Source: Crocodylus rhombifer
Lineage: Eukaryota; Chordata; Crocodylia; Crocodylidae
DNA: 64,000 nt
Direction of reading: 5' to 3'
NCBI GenBank assembly: GCA_038503035.1
Contig: JAVSML010024260.1
Location: forward strand, 1,331,953-1,395,952
Shown here: positions 26,010-38,464 of the stretch, in pieces
Layout: every line of letters starts with the position of its first letter
Numbering within the stretch: the stretch's first letter is position 1
Program-made: the position numbers and the translations under genes
The notes under the pieces: generated by a model
What the model saw: the letters and a program-made list of their open reading frames with translations, nothing else
What the model was told of the DNA's origin: nothing
Database searches by the model: none

Positions 26010-26083
26010 GCCCACGTGCAGGGGGCTGGACCCGATGATCTGTAAGGTCCCTTCCATCCCCTAACAACTATGAAACTATGGGA
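26010..26083 (+). mobile_element. CR1 LINE 3' tail
   Basis: GGGGCTGGACCCGATGATCT, then AAGGTCCCTTCCAT and the octamer-like end AACTATGAAACTATG. This is a short, 5'-truncated CR1 3' UTR. Confidence 0.85.
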
Positions 26084-26363
26084 AATTTTTAAAAATTTGC
26101 CATGTGAATAACTGGCTTTTGTTAACAAGCTCTGTAACAGCACTGACCTGACAAGGATGATGTTTGCTTAACCAATTTGTTACCATTTCTAATACACCAT
26201 TTCTAAATTCTTGGCCAATTTTTAAAGCAAAACCATTATTTAATTTGAAAGCCATTGTAAAGAATTTGATATTATCTAAATCTCTTAGGCTCAATCAGAC
26301 AAAATACCCTTCTCAATATTTATTAAAACACTTAATAAAGGGTTGGGAGGAAAGAGGATAATG

Positions 26364-26710
26364 CAGGGGTGGGCAATTATTTGGGCTGGAGGCCACTTCA
26401 TGAGTTTTAGTGACGTGTAGGGCGGGGGTAGGGGTAGTGGTGGGAGGAAGCAGTTGATTCTTTCTGGCCCTATGGCTAGGAGCCTGAGGAGGGAGGGCTC
26501 TGTCCCACACTGCTGCACTTTGGCACAGTTGGGGCTGGGCCGAGCCGGGTTGGGCTCCATAGCGCACAGACTCCTTTATGTCCTCGCATCCATTCCCCGC
26601 CATGCCTGGCTTCGTGTTGCTGTTCTGCAGTCCTGTCACTGCAAGCTGCCAGCATCTGGGCCCACATGGGATGGGGCGCAATGCAGCATGCTCACTAATT
26701 GTCCACGATG
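26364..26710. mobile_element. Probable hAT-like MITE
   Basis: Starts CAGGGGTGGGCAATTAT. The proposed other end, CTAATTGTCCACGATG, is its diverged inverse. The interior is GC-rich. The flanks (GGATAATG and AGCTGCTG) do not match, so this end assignment is uncertain. Confidence 0.5.
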
Positions 26711-27543
26711 AGCTGCTGTCGCCATGGTGCCACTAATCATTTTGCTGTTTGACTCATGAGCTTTTCCCAGAATATTGCAGGGGTATAATAGAACAATGCA
26801 GTTTGTAGCTTGCCAACATGCTCAGAGTCAGCTTTCCAGTATTAAACATGGTCTTCTTCTCTGGGATGTAGTAAGTAAATTACATAACAGGTGAGCTAAA
26901 CCTATCTCAAACTGCAATGACATAGGTCAAAACAAATAAAAAATGTTCTCTCTCAAATACACAATTCAAATCTCAAACCACAATAACTATCCAAAGGAGT
27001 GTCTTGAAGTATTTTGACAGTAAAGAAGGCAATGTTGAATTCTTTTCAAATCTCAGATTGCCTGTGTCTGAACTCTGGTACTTAGAGCGAGATTAAATTC
27101 TTTCATAAAGCAGAACGATCATCAGACAATAAGGTGGATCCAAAGGTCCAAAGACAAGTAATGAATACCTGTGAGTCTCAAATGTTCTGTGAAAATATCA
27201 TAGTACGTCAACTCAAAACACATCCCAAGTGTGTGCAAATGAAAGTCTCTGATATTTAACTATTTCTTCATTTTTCAGCAAGGCCAAATGCAGTGTGTAT
27301 TAAAAGTTTCTCTGCCATACAAGGGTCCTTCATGTGAAAACAGAGAGAAGCTGGCACTGTAGTCTTATAGGTACTCAACTTCAATAATGTTCAGTGCTTA
27401 TTCAGTCCTTAACCACATCTGACTCTCAGAAAGAAATGGACAAAATTAAATGTCTGTAAGCGTCTAAGGGATAATAGCAAAATAATTAAATCTACAAGTA
27501 CTCAGATGCACCTAAGAAACTTGGACAGAACACCCGAGCCAAT
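26711..27543. other. AT-rich intergenic sequence, nothing recognised
   Basis: No gene or repeat recognised. Confidence 0.5.
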
Positions 27544-27551
27544 TCCCTTAG

Positions 27552-27891
27552 CAGTAGTGTAGCCAGGGGTGGGTAAGCAGGGCACCAGTCTTGGGTGCTG
27601 ATTTAGAGGCAGCACCAGAATGGTGGTCCCCAAAGAGCCAAGTGCACAGCAGCTAGGAAGGATACAATGAGCCAGCCTAGTGCCTAGTACTTGCTGCAGC
27701 CAGGCAGAGAGTGGGTCCCAGCAGCAGCAGCCAGGCAGGGCACAGGGCAGGGCACTGTAGCAGCAGCCAGGGTCAGTTAGGAACCCCTAGTGCTTGCCTC
27801 CCTGCCTCACTGCCCTATACTCTGGTGCTTGGCACAATGCCTCCCCTTCCCATCTTTGCCCAGGGCACAGAAGTCACTAGTTAGGCCTCTG
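27552..27891. mobile_element. Non-autonomous hAT-like element
   Basis: 340 bp from CAGTAGTGTAGCCAGGGG to the inverse CACTAGTTAGGCCTCTG. Flanked by TCCCTTAG (27544-27551) and TCTCTTAG (27892-27899), a 7 of 8 target duplication. The interior has CAGCAGCAG runs at 27700-27770. Confidence 0.7.
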
Positions 27892-27899
27892 TCTCTTAG

Positions 27900-29327
27900 T
27901 CCCGTCTGGTCATCAGGTTCTTCCTAGGTACATAGATTCATGGTAGAGTGCGTGATGCTGCCCTTCCACTAGATGAACTTCCTTAGCGATTTCTACAAAC
28001 ATAGCTGACAGCCTCTGACCTCAGAAGAGAATAAGCCCTCATAAATGAGTATTTGGTTTAACTCCATGCATTAAATGCCACAGCAGCAGGACATAGGGAT
28101 TGAGATGGAAGTGTTGAGGTTATCATGAGTCCCACATCCCATTGCAGCTGGTTGGTTAAAGCAGAGCCTATAATCATGTTTTTCACAGGCAGGCATTGGT
28201 ACAGAGAACAAATGTTCTTGACTTGCTGTTTTTGTTCTTTGCAGGGTACCATAACTCAGCAGCTCCCCTATAAAGGATGTAACAAGAGAGGGGCTGAATC
28301 AGGAGCAATCACATGCAGTGCCAGACCATTTAGTTTGTGACAACTAAGGCTGTAAAATACATTAAGGACCTAGTTTCTTACTGCCGGCCTGTGGGAGAGT
28401 GAACACCCTGATACTTTTCTTTTCTTTTGAAGAGAACAAGATACAAAGTATTTGGATGTGTCTGTGTCTGTATTTGACTGCTTTTTCCTCATTAACATTG
28501 TCTTAAACAGAAATATGGACAACTTAACACAGGCAAAGGAAGAGGGCTGCATTGACTCATAAAGGGTATTTCTATACTGAAATCATTCCTCCTGCATCAC
28601 ATTTCAGACAGCTGAGCCACACTGCAGACCATAACAGGCTCTTATGTGCTAGGTCCTCAAGATGGACTGTAGAGATTACATGTAATATAGAGTAGATCTA
28701 CTTCTGTCCCATCTGAGCTCAGACATCTTTAGGATCAATCAACTAGATTATGCAGCTATATACAAGTGAGAAGCCTTACCGCTTTGTAATCAAAGGTAAG
28801 GATTATACCCAGAGCTCTGAGTCTAAATGACTGAGTCTTTAGAACTGAATTCACATGTGAAAAGCCTTTAAGCGTGGTACAGGCAATGACTCTCAAAGGA
28901 GTGCTAATAAAGAAAGATGAGAGCTGCATGCACTTGCTGATGTAAATGTCAAATTTATGTAAATGTCAAACTATATATAAATATATAAAATAGTTTCCAT
29001 TATACACAAAAATCAACTTTTGAAGTCTTTATTTTCATATTATATTTATGTCGCCAATAAGTCATATCTTGGAAAGACAGAATTAAGTATAAAATGGAAA
29101 TAATCTTGGAATGACAGAATTAAGTACATGGAAATACTAAAATAGTCTTTTACTATGCATTTTAGCACATCTGAATATTTTGGAGCTGACCAGCCAACTG
29201 CAGAAGTGAGAAAGAATGAAGTATCACCTTTAGCACTGTTGCTTACAGCGGAGTAGTAAAAGACATTCAGGTGTCGAGTATTTAGAAGTCTTCAGAGGTC
29301 TTAGGAAGACTGTGAATCTAGATAATA
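27900..29327. other. AT-rich intergenic sequence, nothing recognised
   Basis: No gene or repeat recognised. Small echoes such as AAATGTCAAA near 28948-28970 are noted only. Confidence 0.45.
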
Positions 29328-29392
29328 ATCATTGCATACAATCATTGCATACAATCATTGCATACAATCATTGCATACAGTCATGGCATACA
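29328..29392 (+). repeat. 13-bp minisatellite, five units
   Basis: Four perfect ATCATTGCATACA units followed by GTCATGGCATACA. Each perfect unit holds ATTGCAT, which resembles half of a POU or C/EBP-type site; any binding is speculative. Confidence 0.9.
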
Positions 29393-29924
29393 ATTACTAA
29401 GCTATTTGTAACTCCAGGATATAATTGCCAGCTTGAATAATTGCTATCAAAAGTTTTCTTGGATCTCTTTTCTAGCTTTTCTTTTCTTCACACATTGCAT
29501 TGTACTTCTGTATTTAAGTCTCCTGCTTTTTATGTCTCTGATATTGTCTTGAGTAGGGACTGCACTTCTAAGAAAAATTGTATCAAAATCAGTGCTTTTT
29601 ATTTTTTTTTTTAATGCTCTTTATACAGCAGGACATACCATGATACCATTTATTACTAGATATTTTAAAGAGCAGGTCAGACCAATATTCATCTGGAATG
29701 GTTTAGACAGGGGTGATTCTGCCTTGAGAAGGGGGTTGGCTAGGTGAACACTTGGGATCCTGTGCTGTTTTTCTATAATGAAAATAACTGAAATGTTTCG
29801 GTTGCCAAGCTTGGATTAGAGGACTGTTCCAGGGCTGAAGCAGGTTTTGTTACATTTATTTAAAAATATAATACATTATATTTGATTGAACATCATGATA
29901 ACTAAAATGAATCAGGACCAAAAA

Positions 29925-30395
29925 CAGGGGCAGGCAAAATTTTCAGTTTCAATCACTAGTACCTGATATTTTTCCTCTAAAGGCCAGCCCAAAGCATGCT
30001 GAAAACAACCAGAGTCTTTCTGTTGATTTCAGTGTACTTTAGATCAGCACCCAGAGCCTCAAACAAATACCACCACCATGGACAACACATGTCTCTGGAG
30101 GCTGGGGGGCATGGCGACCACCCACAGGCGGTGGCGACAGTGGCGGGGGTGTGGTGGCAGCAAGTGGGGAGGTCCTGCAGGTGGCCACAGCGGTGCTGGC
30201 AAGGGGAGGGGGGGAGCTGACCAGCGCTTGGCAACCACCCACAGACACTGCTGGAAGTGCTGGCGGTGGGGCAGGGTGGGTGGTGAGCGGTGGCTACCCG
30301 CAGGTGCTGCTAGCAGCGTTGGCAGTACTTTTTTCAGGGGGTGCACTGCCAATCTCAGGAGGTGCATCTGCACCCTCTACGCATCACCAGTGACC
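29925..30395. repeat. GC-rich hAT-like remnant
   Basis: Opens CAGGGGCAGGCAAAATTTTC, close to the start of the hAT MITE at 25426. The body at 30080-30390 is GC-rich with GGTGGC and CAACCACCCACAG repeats. The other end was not identified. Open frames on both strands look compositional. Confidence 0.4.
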
Positions 30396-30473
30396 ACCAT
30401 CTCTTAAAATAAAAGATACCACAAACTAGAAGCATGAGAAAACTTCACAACTCACTGTTTTTACACCAGATAT

Positions 30474-31212
30474 TTACCGTATTTTCTCACATATAGTCTA
30501 CAGGCTATATAAGTTTTTACAAATATGATGGATGCGTGCAGGATATACAAGGGTGTGGGCTATCCAGGGTCTTTAGAACAGTCTTTAATGAAAATTAAAT
30601 TTAGGAGTGAAAAACCCGCCGCTGCCCATGCTGTGCCTGCCCGTCCCTGGCTGCAGGCTGATGTCATGGCAGCAGCGAGCACTGGTGGGATTAGCTTGAG
30701 CGCAGCTGGTGGTGGCGGCAGGGCTGCCTCCTCCCTGCTCGCAGCTCCTCATCCCTCCCTTTCCCTGCAGCAATTAGCACCACTTTTACCTGGCTCCGGC
30801 TTCAGCTTCGGCTCCAGCGGCTGTGCCCAGCAGACCCCGCGCTGCCTCTCTCCCACCACATGCGGTAGCCCCGTGCCCAACTGTGCTCCTCCATAGCCAC
30901 GCAGTGGGACCTGGTCAGGGCTGCCCAGCACCCGAGCTCTGATGGGACAGCCGCGCTTGTGCCCATGTCTTGGGGGGTGGCTGCAGGGGGGTGGTGAGAG
31001 CCCGGTCACCACACACTGGCAGTGAGCGCCCGCAGCCGGGGCCAGCACCTCTCAGGCTTAATAGGCTTAAAAGCACCATTGGCACCAACATTATCAGGTG
31101 CAGGGAGTACATGGGTGCAGTCTATACATGGACTATTTTCCGAAAATAAAATTTTCTGTGGGTTATACATTGGTGCAGGTTATATCAGTGTGTGGGCTAT
31201 ATGTGAGAAATG
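30474..31212. mobile_element. DNA-transposon-like element with inverted ends
   Basis: The left end ATTTTCTCACATATAGTC (30481) and right end GGCTATATGTGAGAAAT (31195) are inverse copies, with TTTCTCACATATAG exact. Subterminal TGTGGGCTAT / TGGGTTATA motifs recur near both ends. The 450-bp centre is GC-rich and open on both strands, with no transposase recognised. Superfamily not assigned. Confidence 0.65.
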
Positions 31213-32341
31213 ATGATATCTCTGTGCACCATTTAAATTAAACTGGTGCATATCTGAACATGGATGCACTGGGCTAGCATACTTTAATCAGTCTTTCAGC
31301 TCAGCATCAGAGATTCTGTTGATACTGGAAAGGTTCAGCTCAACCTCCAAGTAGAAAATAAATTTAAACACAGTCCTTGCCAATGGAAGTCTTCCATAGA
31401 TTTCCCTAGGAGTTGATTTAAATCCTTACAGTCTAGCTTTTAGGCTCTACAGCAGCTATTCTGTTTATCTCTTCCTCCCCCATGACTCTTCCCTATTCCT
31501 TGGTTTCATTTTTAAAATCTCCTGCCTTCTTTCTCAAAAAGTTTGTGGCAGTAGAACTAACTTTTAATGACTGTATTCATTTAAAAAACACGTTTATACT
31601 AAACAAAACAAACCCCCCCAACTATGTACCCCACAAAATGATAACAAAAACTCAAAGAACACCTAAACCCAATAAGATACCTGGATCATGGATGTTTAAG
31701 GAGAGACATAACCTGTCAGTAAGTCGGCGGGGGGGGGAGTGTTAATTTCCTCCTCCTCGCCCCCAATTTCTTCAGTGATCACTTGGGTAGATTTCAACAC
31801 TACAAAGCTTTCAATCTTACACCACAAAACTTAGCCATAAGAGAGTAGCAGAGTTGGCTCCAAACAACTGGAAATAAATCTCAAGTGGAAGGGAAGGTCA
31901 TGCTTCATATAATTTATATTACACTAATGAGATACCATTGGCCAGATGGTTAACATTTATTGATTTTGCTTCATCAGAGAATCTACTTTGGAATGGTTTG
32001 AGGGATTAACAATGGGCCCTGAGTCCTGACAAAATCAAAATCCACCAAATTCAGGGGCATTCAGATTTAGTTTTTGGTTCAGGCTAATAGCTGCTAAATT
32101 TGAATCCAAATGCAGTTGTGAATGCCTCTCAAATAAAGGAAGTAACAGATCATAAGGGTATACAAGCAAGCTGCATGCACACAATTCCTTTGCTTTAAAT
32201 GCTTCAATTTTTAAAAAAACAACGAATAACTGCATTAGCTCCATCCAACCACTTAATTCAGAATTACAGATATCATACGGACAAGGGCATAGATACCCAC
32301 TGGTTCAAGCAAGGCTGTAAGATCAAGAAGCCAGAAACAGC
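31213..32341. other. AT-rich intergenic sequence, nothing recognised
   Basis: No gene or repeat recognised. A G9 run lies at 31728. Confidence 0.5.
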
Positions 32342-32345
32342 TTAA

Positions 32346-32664
32346 GGGCACCTCTACACGTGCCAGATGCCTGTCCGATCGTGTGGTAATTAGCACATGT
32401 CAGAGCACACTTGATTAATAGAGTCTGCTGGAGTGTACTAATTAGCACAGTCCAGCAGCCTCCATGTCACATGTATTCAGCATCCCCACACTTCAAAATG
32501 GCGTCAGGGGGAATTAAACTAAAACTCATTGAACAAGCTTCAGTTAAAATGCCTTCACCACCATTTTGAAGTGCAGGACACTGAATATATGTGGCACTGC
32601 AGGCTCTTGAAGCCACTCTAATTAAAGTACCCCCCTCTACCCCAGAGCACATGTAAAGACACCC
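32346..32664. mobile_element. GGGC-ended MITE flanked by TTAA
   Basis: 319 bp from GGGCACCTCTACACGTGC to GAGCACATGTAAAGACACCC (imperfect inverse). TTAA occurs on both sides (32342-32345 and 32665-32668). The interior has CACTTCAAAATGG against CCATTTTGAAGTG (32489 and 32561), a further inverted pair. It fits Chompy-type MITEs (TTA or TTAA target). Confidence 0.75.
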
Positions 32665-32668
32665 TTAA

Positions 32669-33200
32669 GAGACCAGGACAAGGGTTATCAAAAGGCTGGT
32701 CAAAATCTGAAACCCAAACCAGGAGTCAGGGAAACAGCCAAATATCAGGAGCAACAAGAACAAATGACTAACCAAGGGCCAGGAGCATAGAGACCAGCAT
32801 AGAGGGAACATAGAGACCAAATGAACACCAGGAAGAAGAATAAGAAAACAAATACTGCCTGAAACACCGGGCAGCACTCCTAGCTACCAATTGTTAAAGA
32901 CAACCAGTCTGGACAGAGTTGCAAAGGCCAGCCAATCTGGTTTGCATTATTTGCCCCAGCTGGGCCAGATTCTGACTCAAATCAACTCTAAGCCAGTCTT
33001 GTGAGACCTGGACACATCACAGCAGAAGTAGGTCAGGAAGAACAATTTGCTGGAGCAGAGTGCAGAGCCTTTCAGCTTTTTGGAATTACTTTAGGGATCA
33101 GCATCCGGGAGCTCATTGGCTCAGTGCTCGGTAGCAAAGTCAGTTTCTTCTCTTTCAGATCTATCTTCATGAAACGTGTTTTGCTCTGGTGCCTACAGGA
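32669..33200. other. Intergenic sequence, nothing recognised
   Basis: No gene or repeat recognised. Confidence 0.45.
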
Positions 33201-36130
33201 AATTCATAGATTCATAGACATTTCGGTTGGAAGGGACCTTAGCAGATTATCAAGTCTGCCCCCCTGCCCTGGGCAGGAAAGAGTGCTGGGGTCAAATGAC
33301 ACCAGCCAGGTGTATGTCTAGCCTCCTCTTAAAGACCCCAAGGTAGGAGAAAGCACCACCTCCCTTGGAAGCACATTCCAGATATTGGCAACCCTCACCA
33401 TAAAGAAGTTCTTCCTGATGTCTAACCTAAATCTGTTCTCCATCAGTCTGTGGCCATTGTTCCTAGTTACCCCAAGGGGTGCCCTGGGAAACAGGGAATC
33501 TCCTACTTCTTGCTGTCCCCCCGATGAATTTGTAGGTGGCCACAAGATCACCTCTCAGCCTTCTTTTGTGGAGGCTGAAGAGATCCAGGGCCCTCAACCT
33601 TGCCTCATAGGGCTTTGCCTGTAGGCTCCTAACCATATAAGTGGACCTCCTCTGAACCCTCTTGAGGTTGTCCACATCCCTTTTGAAGTGTGGCACCCAG
33701 AACTGGACACAGTACTCCAACTGCGGCCTGACCAATGCAGCATAAAGGAGAAGTATTACCTCCTTGGACCTGTTTGTCATGCACCTGGTAATGCATGATA
33801 AAGTGTGATTAGCTTTACTGATCACTTCATCACATTGATGACTCATGTTCATCTTGGAGTCAACAGTGACTGCAAGATCCCTTTCCACCGCTATACTGCT
33901 GAGAAGGTCCTCCCCCAGCCTGTAAGCGTGCTGGTGATTCCTTCTCCCTAGGTGCAGCACGTTGTATTTGTCCTTGTTGAACTGCATCCTATTCTGTTCC
34001 ATCCACTTTTCCAACCTGTCCAGATCTGCCTGGATTCATTCCCACCCTCTGGTGTGTTAACTTTACCCCATAATTTGGTATCATCTGTGAATTTGAACAG
34101 AGTGCTTTCCACATACTCATCCAAGTCACTAATGAAGACATCGAACAGCACCAGTCCAAGGACTGAGCATTGTGGGACCCCCCTGCCCACATCTTTCCAG
34201 GTTGATACTGACCCATCCACCACCACTCTCTGGGTGCAACACTTAAGCCAATTTACCACCCACCTGACCATGTAATAATCTATGTCATAGTTACTCAGTT
34301 TATCTATATGAATACAATGAGATACCGTATTGAAGGCCTTCTTAAAATCCAAGCAGATGACATCCACCTCAATTGCTGTGCCTAAGCATTTTGTGACCTG
34401 GTTGTAAAAAGAAACAAGTTTAGTCAGGCAGGGTGCTGGTTGTCCTTTACTGTTGCTTTCCCTGCTAGACTCCCACAAATGTGGTCCTTAATACTTTTTT
34501 CAAAGGTTTTCCCGAGGATAGAGGTGAGACTAACCAGTGTATATAGTTACCTGGATCCTCCTTGATCTCCTTCTTGAAAATAGGCACCACATTGGCCCTT
34601 TTCCAGTGCTCTGGGGCCTGACCTGAGCACCAAGAGTGCTCAAACAGCCGTGCCAATGGCTCTGCTATGACACTGGTCAATTCCTTCAGCACCCTTGGAT
34701 GAAGATCATCTGGGCCTACTGACTTAAACATATCTAGCCCCTGCAAGTTTCTCTTCACTAAGTTGGTGGGCTGGTTATGCCTATCTATGATCCAATTGGG
34801 AGATTTGTCCTGATCTGACTTCAGGAATACAGAGTCAAAAAACTCACTAAAGAGCTCATCTTTGTCCTCCCCTATCTGTCAATAATTGCCCTTGTCTTGT
34901 AGGGGGCGGTCTATGCTACCCCACCCCTTCTTTTTGCTTTCTATATACCTGAAGAAGGACTTTTTGTTGTCTTTAATTTTTGTTGCCAGCCTAAGTTCCA
35001 TTTCTGCTTTGGCCTTTCTGACTGCATCCTTGCAAGTGCAGGCCAAGTAGGTATACTCTGCCTTGGTAGCTACCTCCTGCTTCCACAGCCTATATGCCTC
35101 TTTTTTTGCTCCAAGGCTTTCCCTGTTCAGCCAAGAGGGTTTCTTGACTTCTTTGCTCTCTTTCCTGTGCAAGGGGATTGTCTCCTTCTGCGCCCATAGG
35201 ACTGCTCGCTTTAGGAATGACCACTGTTCCTGGACTCCCATCTCACCAATTCTCCTGTTCTTCAGTGCCTCACTAATTAATCTCCTGAGTAATCTGCCCC
35301 ACTGGTTATCTTTCCACCCTATGTCAGGTGGTGAATTCAATCAAGTGATGGCCACTATCCCCTAGGTTACCGCGTGTCAGTAGATCCCCCACCAAATCAT
35401 TCCCTGTAGCCAGGCAGGACCAAGTCTAGCAAACCGTTTCCCTTAGTGGACCCATATATTTCCTGTGTTAGGTGAAGGTCCTGTGTGCAGGTTAAGAACC
35501 TGTGTGAACAGTTGGATCTAGCTGACTGCTCCTCCCAGTAGATGTCCGGGTAGTTTAGGTCACCCATGACAACCATGTCCCTTGACTGTACAGCCTCTGA
35601 GAGCTGTCTGGAGAATTCCTTGTCCAACTCCTCCTCCAGATGTGCTGGTCTGTAGTAGACCCCCCACTACCAAGTTCCTTTCCTCCCAACTCCCTTGCAT
35701 TCTGACCCACAATACCTCAATTTGTCCCTTTCTCTGATCCCATCTTGATTATGGAAGATGTATATTGCTCCCTCACATAGAAAGCAACACCTCCCTCTTT
35801 TCTCCCTGCTCTATCTCATCTGTACAGCCTATAGCCCTCAATGTTTACTGCCCAGTTATGGGTTGGGTCCCACCAAGTTTCAGTTGATCAAAGTATTTGT
35901 TTGCAAGCAGGAGTGTGAGCTCCTTCTGCTTGTTCCCCATGCTCCTAGCATTAGTATAGAGACATTTGAGCTCCCTGATGGGTGCCCTTGTTGCCCCCCT
36001 GTTCTGATATCTGTTGGACTCTTTAGTATTTATGTGGGCTCATTGTTTATTGATCCTAGGTTCTCATTGTCATCTGCATCCTCGTCTCCCAATGAACCTA
36101 GTTTCCACTTATTTATTTAAAGCTGGATTG
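33201..36130 (-). mobile_element. CR1 LINE, most of ORF2, decayed
   Basis: Read on the minus strand, from about 36130 down to the 3' tail at 33203 (the + strand shows ATTCATAGATTCATAGAC). Order is the endonuclease (about 36000-35400; VMGDLNYPDIYW at about 35560 and a GLLDLVL segment), linker, then reverse transcriptase from about 34760 to 33460 with LDFKKAFNTVSH, VPQCSVLG and FTDDTKLWG, then the ECCR-like thumb (RVQRRSTYMVR). Relative to active CR1, PQGS is PQCS and FADD is FTDD, and several frameshifts and stops split the frame. It is a dead copy of about 2.9 kb with ORF1 missing. Confidence 0.92.
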
Positions 36131-38464
36131 TGCCTTATCCCTGTGTGTCCAGTCAAAGGTGCAATAAGGAGTTCCCACAGGCGCGTTCACAGGCTTCCTG
36201 CATCTCCACTGCAGATGTGAAAGGGTAAGGGACACACAACACTTTTACACTGATATAGTTTGTCTTTATAGGAGCAGAAGGAGTAGCATACATTTTATGT
36301 ACAGCACTACCCTAGCAGTTTAGGTTTACCTGGTAAAAATCAGAGGTAAAACTACATTGGTATAAAATGCTCTGTTCCTCTTAATGGAGAGGCAGAAAAA
36401 TAGCACCTACTGAACACAGCTACTCTGAAAGAGCAGGTCATTTGTCCTCTCCAGATTACTGTAATCTGTCTGCTCCTTTTCCTCCCCTGCAACTTCTTCT
36501 CATCTGTGGGTTTAATTTTTAAAATTTCCTGCCCTTTTTCTTACAAAAATTATGCTAGAAGTGTCATTTATAGTGCTGTAAAGAACTAACATATTGGTAT
36601 ATTACAGCAGCATAAACATGTCACATGTCCAGACCCTCACAACCTCCCCTGTATTTAAATGATCAGATATGCAATGAGGTTGTGCACACATTTGTTTTGA
36701 ACCGGTTATTTTCCCCTCTGTTCTCTGTTACCTTGATCTCTTATTACTTGTTACATCTATTGCTCCTTATTTGAAATTAGATTGTAAGCCCTTTAGGGCA
36801 TTGGCCAGTCATACGTTTGTCTTTTCCTACTGCCTAGAATCATTGGGCCCTTAGTTAGGCTTTGTGAATGCACCACACTACAAATCGAAACTATATAGAA
36901 TAATAATCAATGTCATATATGTTATACAAAACTCATTCTGTTATTTTCGAGCTATGAAGTTCAGATGTGGAAATTCTTCACAATTTAGGAGTGTTTATTT
37001 TGAGGTTGAGTTTCTGGTTCATTTTGATTAGGAAGTACTTTTTAATAAAGACAGTAGCAATGTATGTAAATTAACACCTTTGATCTGAGCAGCCCCAAAC
37101 TTTGATCTGAGTTTGCTCTGGAGCTGAATGTCATGAATTAGGCCTGTTTCTAAATGAGCTAGATAAAAGGCGACTCCCTATGCAGGTGTGTCATTCAAAT
37201 GACAATGTAGCTCTGAATATTTTTGATTCTCAGAGTCTTCACATTTGTTTCTGAGGCTGCTGGGATATTTCTGTATGGACTCTGTGTAATTCAGTTGGCC
37301 CTTGTGTGTGTAGCACCTTGAATTTCACAGGGACATTGTTATCAAATGCCTGACACATTTAAGCGTGGAAAAAAGAAAGACTAAATGGAAGCTGTTTGGG
37401 TTTTGCTTTGTTTCTTGGATTTTTACTCATGGTTTGCTGGTTGACTAATTGACCACTGAACTTGCAAACTAATTGCTCTGAGCCCATAGGGACTTGTTTG
37501 GTAGGCCTGGGCTTCTGTGATGTAGAATTGACTGCAGTACTCTCACATAAATCTTCATGAGGCCAATTCTAAAAACACATATCCTTGCTTGTTTTCCTTG
37601 AACAAGTAGTATCAAACAGAGCTGAACATGTATGTTAGTAGAAATCTACATAAGTAAAATATGAAAACTAAGCTGTCCTTGTTGTGCCAAGAAAGCAAAA
37701 CCTACTTTTTACTTCAAACCAACTCCACTTGTACTAAAAAAAACACCTAGGATTTTGTTAAGAGACAATGAAAGCTATATTTACATAGTGTAGGGATAGT
37801 CTGTGATGAATACAGAAGACCCAGAAGAATTTTTTTTCTAGAATATTTTTCCTGTTGCTGACAGGAGATTAATCCCTGTCTAATCTGCTACTTTTGCAAA
37901 CATTAACCTCTGCTCTTTGGCTGAGTAAATCAGCCTACTCTGGGCTTTTGTAGCTACTCTGTGACTGCAAACTGAGTTAAAGTTAGCTTGGGCATCACTT
38001 ATGTGACTAGAGTAGACGTAACCTTATTAGATACATATGTTCCTGAGTAGCTAGTTCTACCACATTAAAGATCATCAAGAAACTCCTACTGATGTACTTG
38101 AACAATGATAAAGGCAGTACTGTTTAATTCTTGATTTTTAAATTTTGATCAAGATGGTTGTATTTGAGAAGTAAATTCATCATATATTTTCACTAAAAGT
38201 TAAATACAATGATAAATACAATACTGTGATTTCTATATTGACTTTTCAGGGCATTGGTCTGCTAAAGTTGAGTGGAAGTACTACATACATCTTGAGTTCT
38301 CTGAGATTGTGAGATAAAGAATAAAGAAATGCTTGCAGTGTTTGGAAAACTTGTGGATATCTAATGTCAAATTAAACAAAGAAGTGATTGTTTTGGTTTT
38401 GTTTTGGTTTTTACAATGGGAAACATTGCTAAGTCTTCTTACTAAATTCGAGTTACTCATGGCT
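36131..38464. other. AT-rich intergenic sequence, nothing recognised
   Basis: No gene or repeat recognised on either strand. Confidence 0.5.

Noticed and set aside
29328..29392. CRISPR-like array
   Set aside because: Units are directly adjacent with no spacers, in vertebrate DNA; it is a minisatellite.
30525..31048. Frames of about 100-120 codons on both strands
   Set aside because: They lie in the GC-rich core of the inverted-end element; composition explains them and no transposase motif is present.
33952..34275. Plus-strand frame across CR1
   Set aside because: Antisense shadow of the CR1 reverse transcriptase coded on the minus strand.
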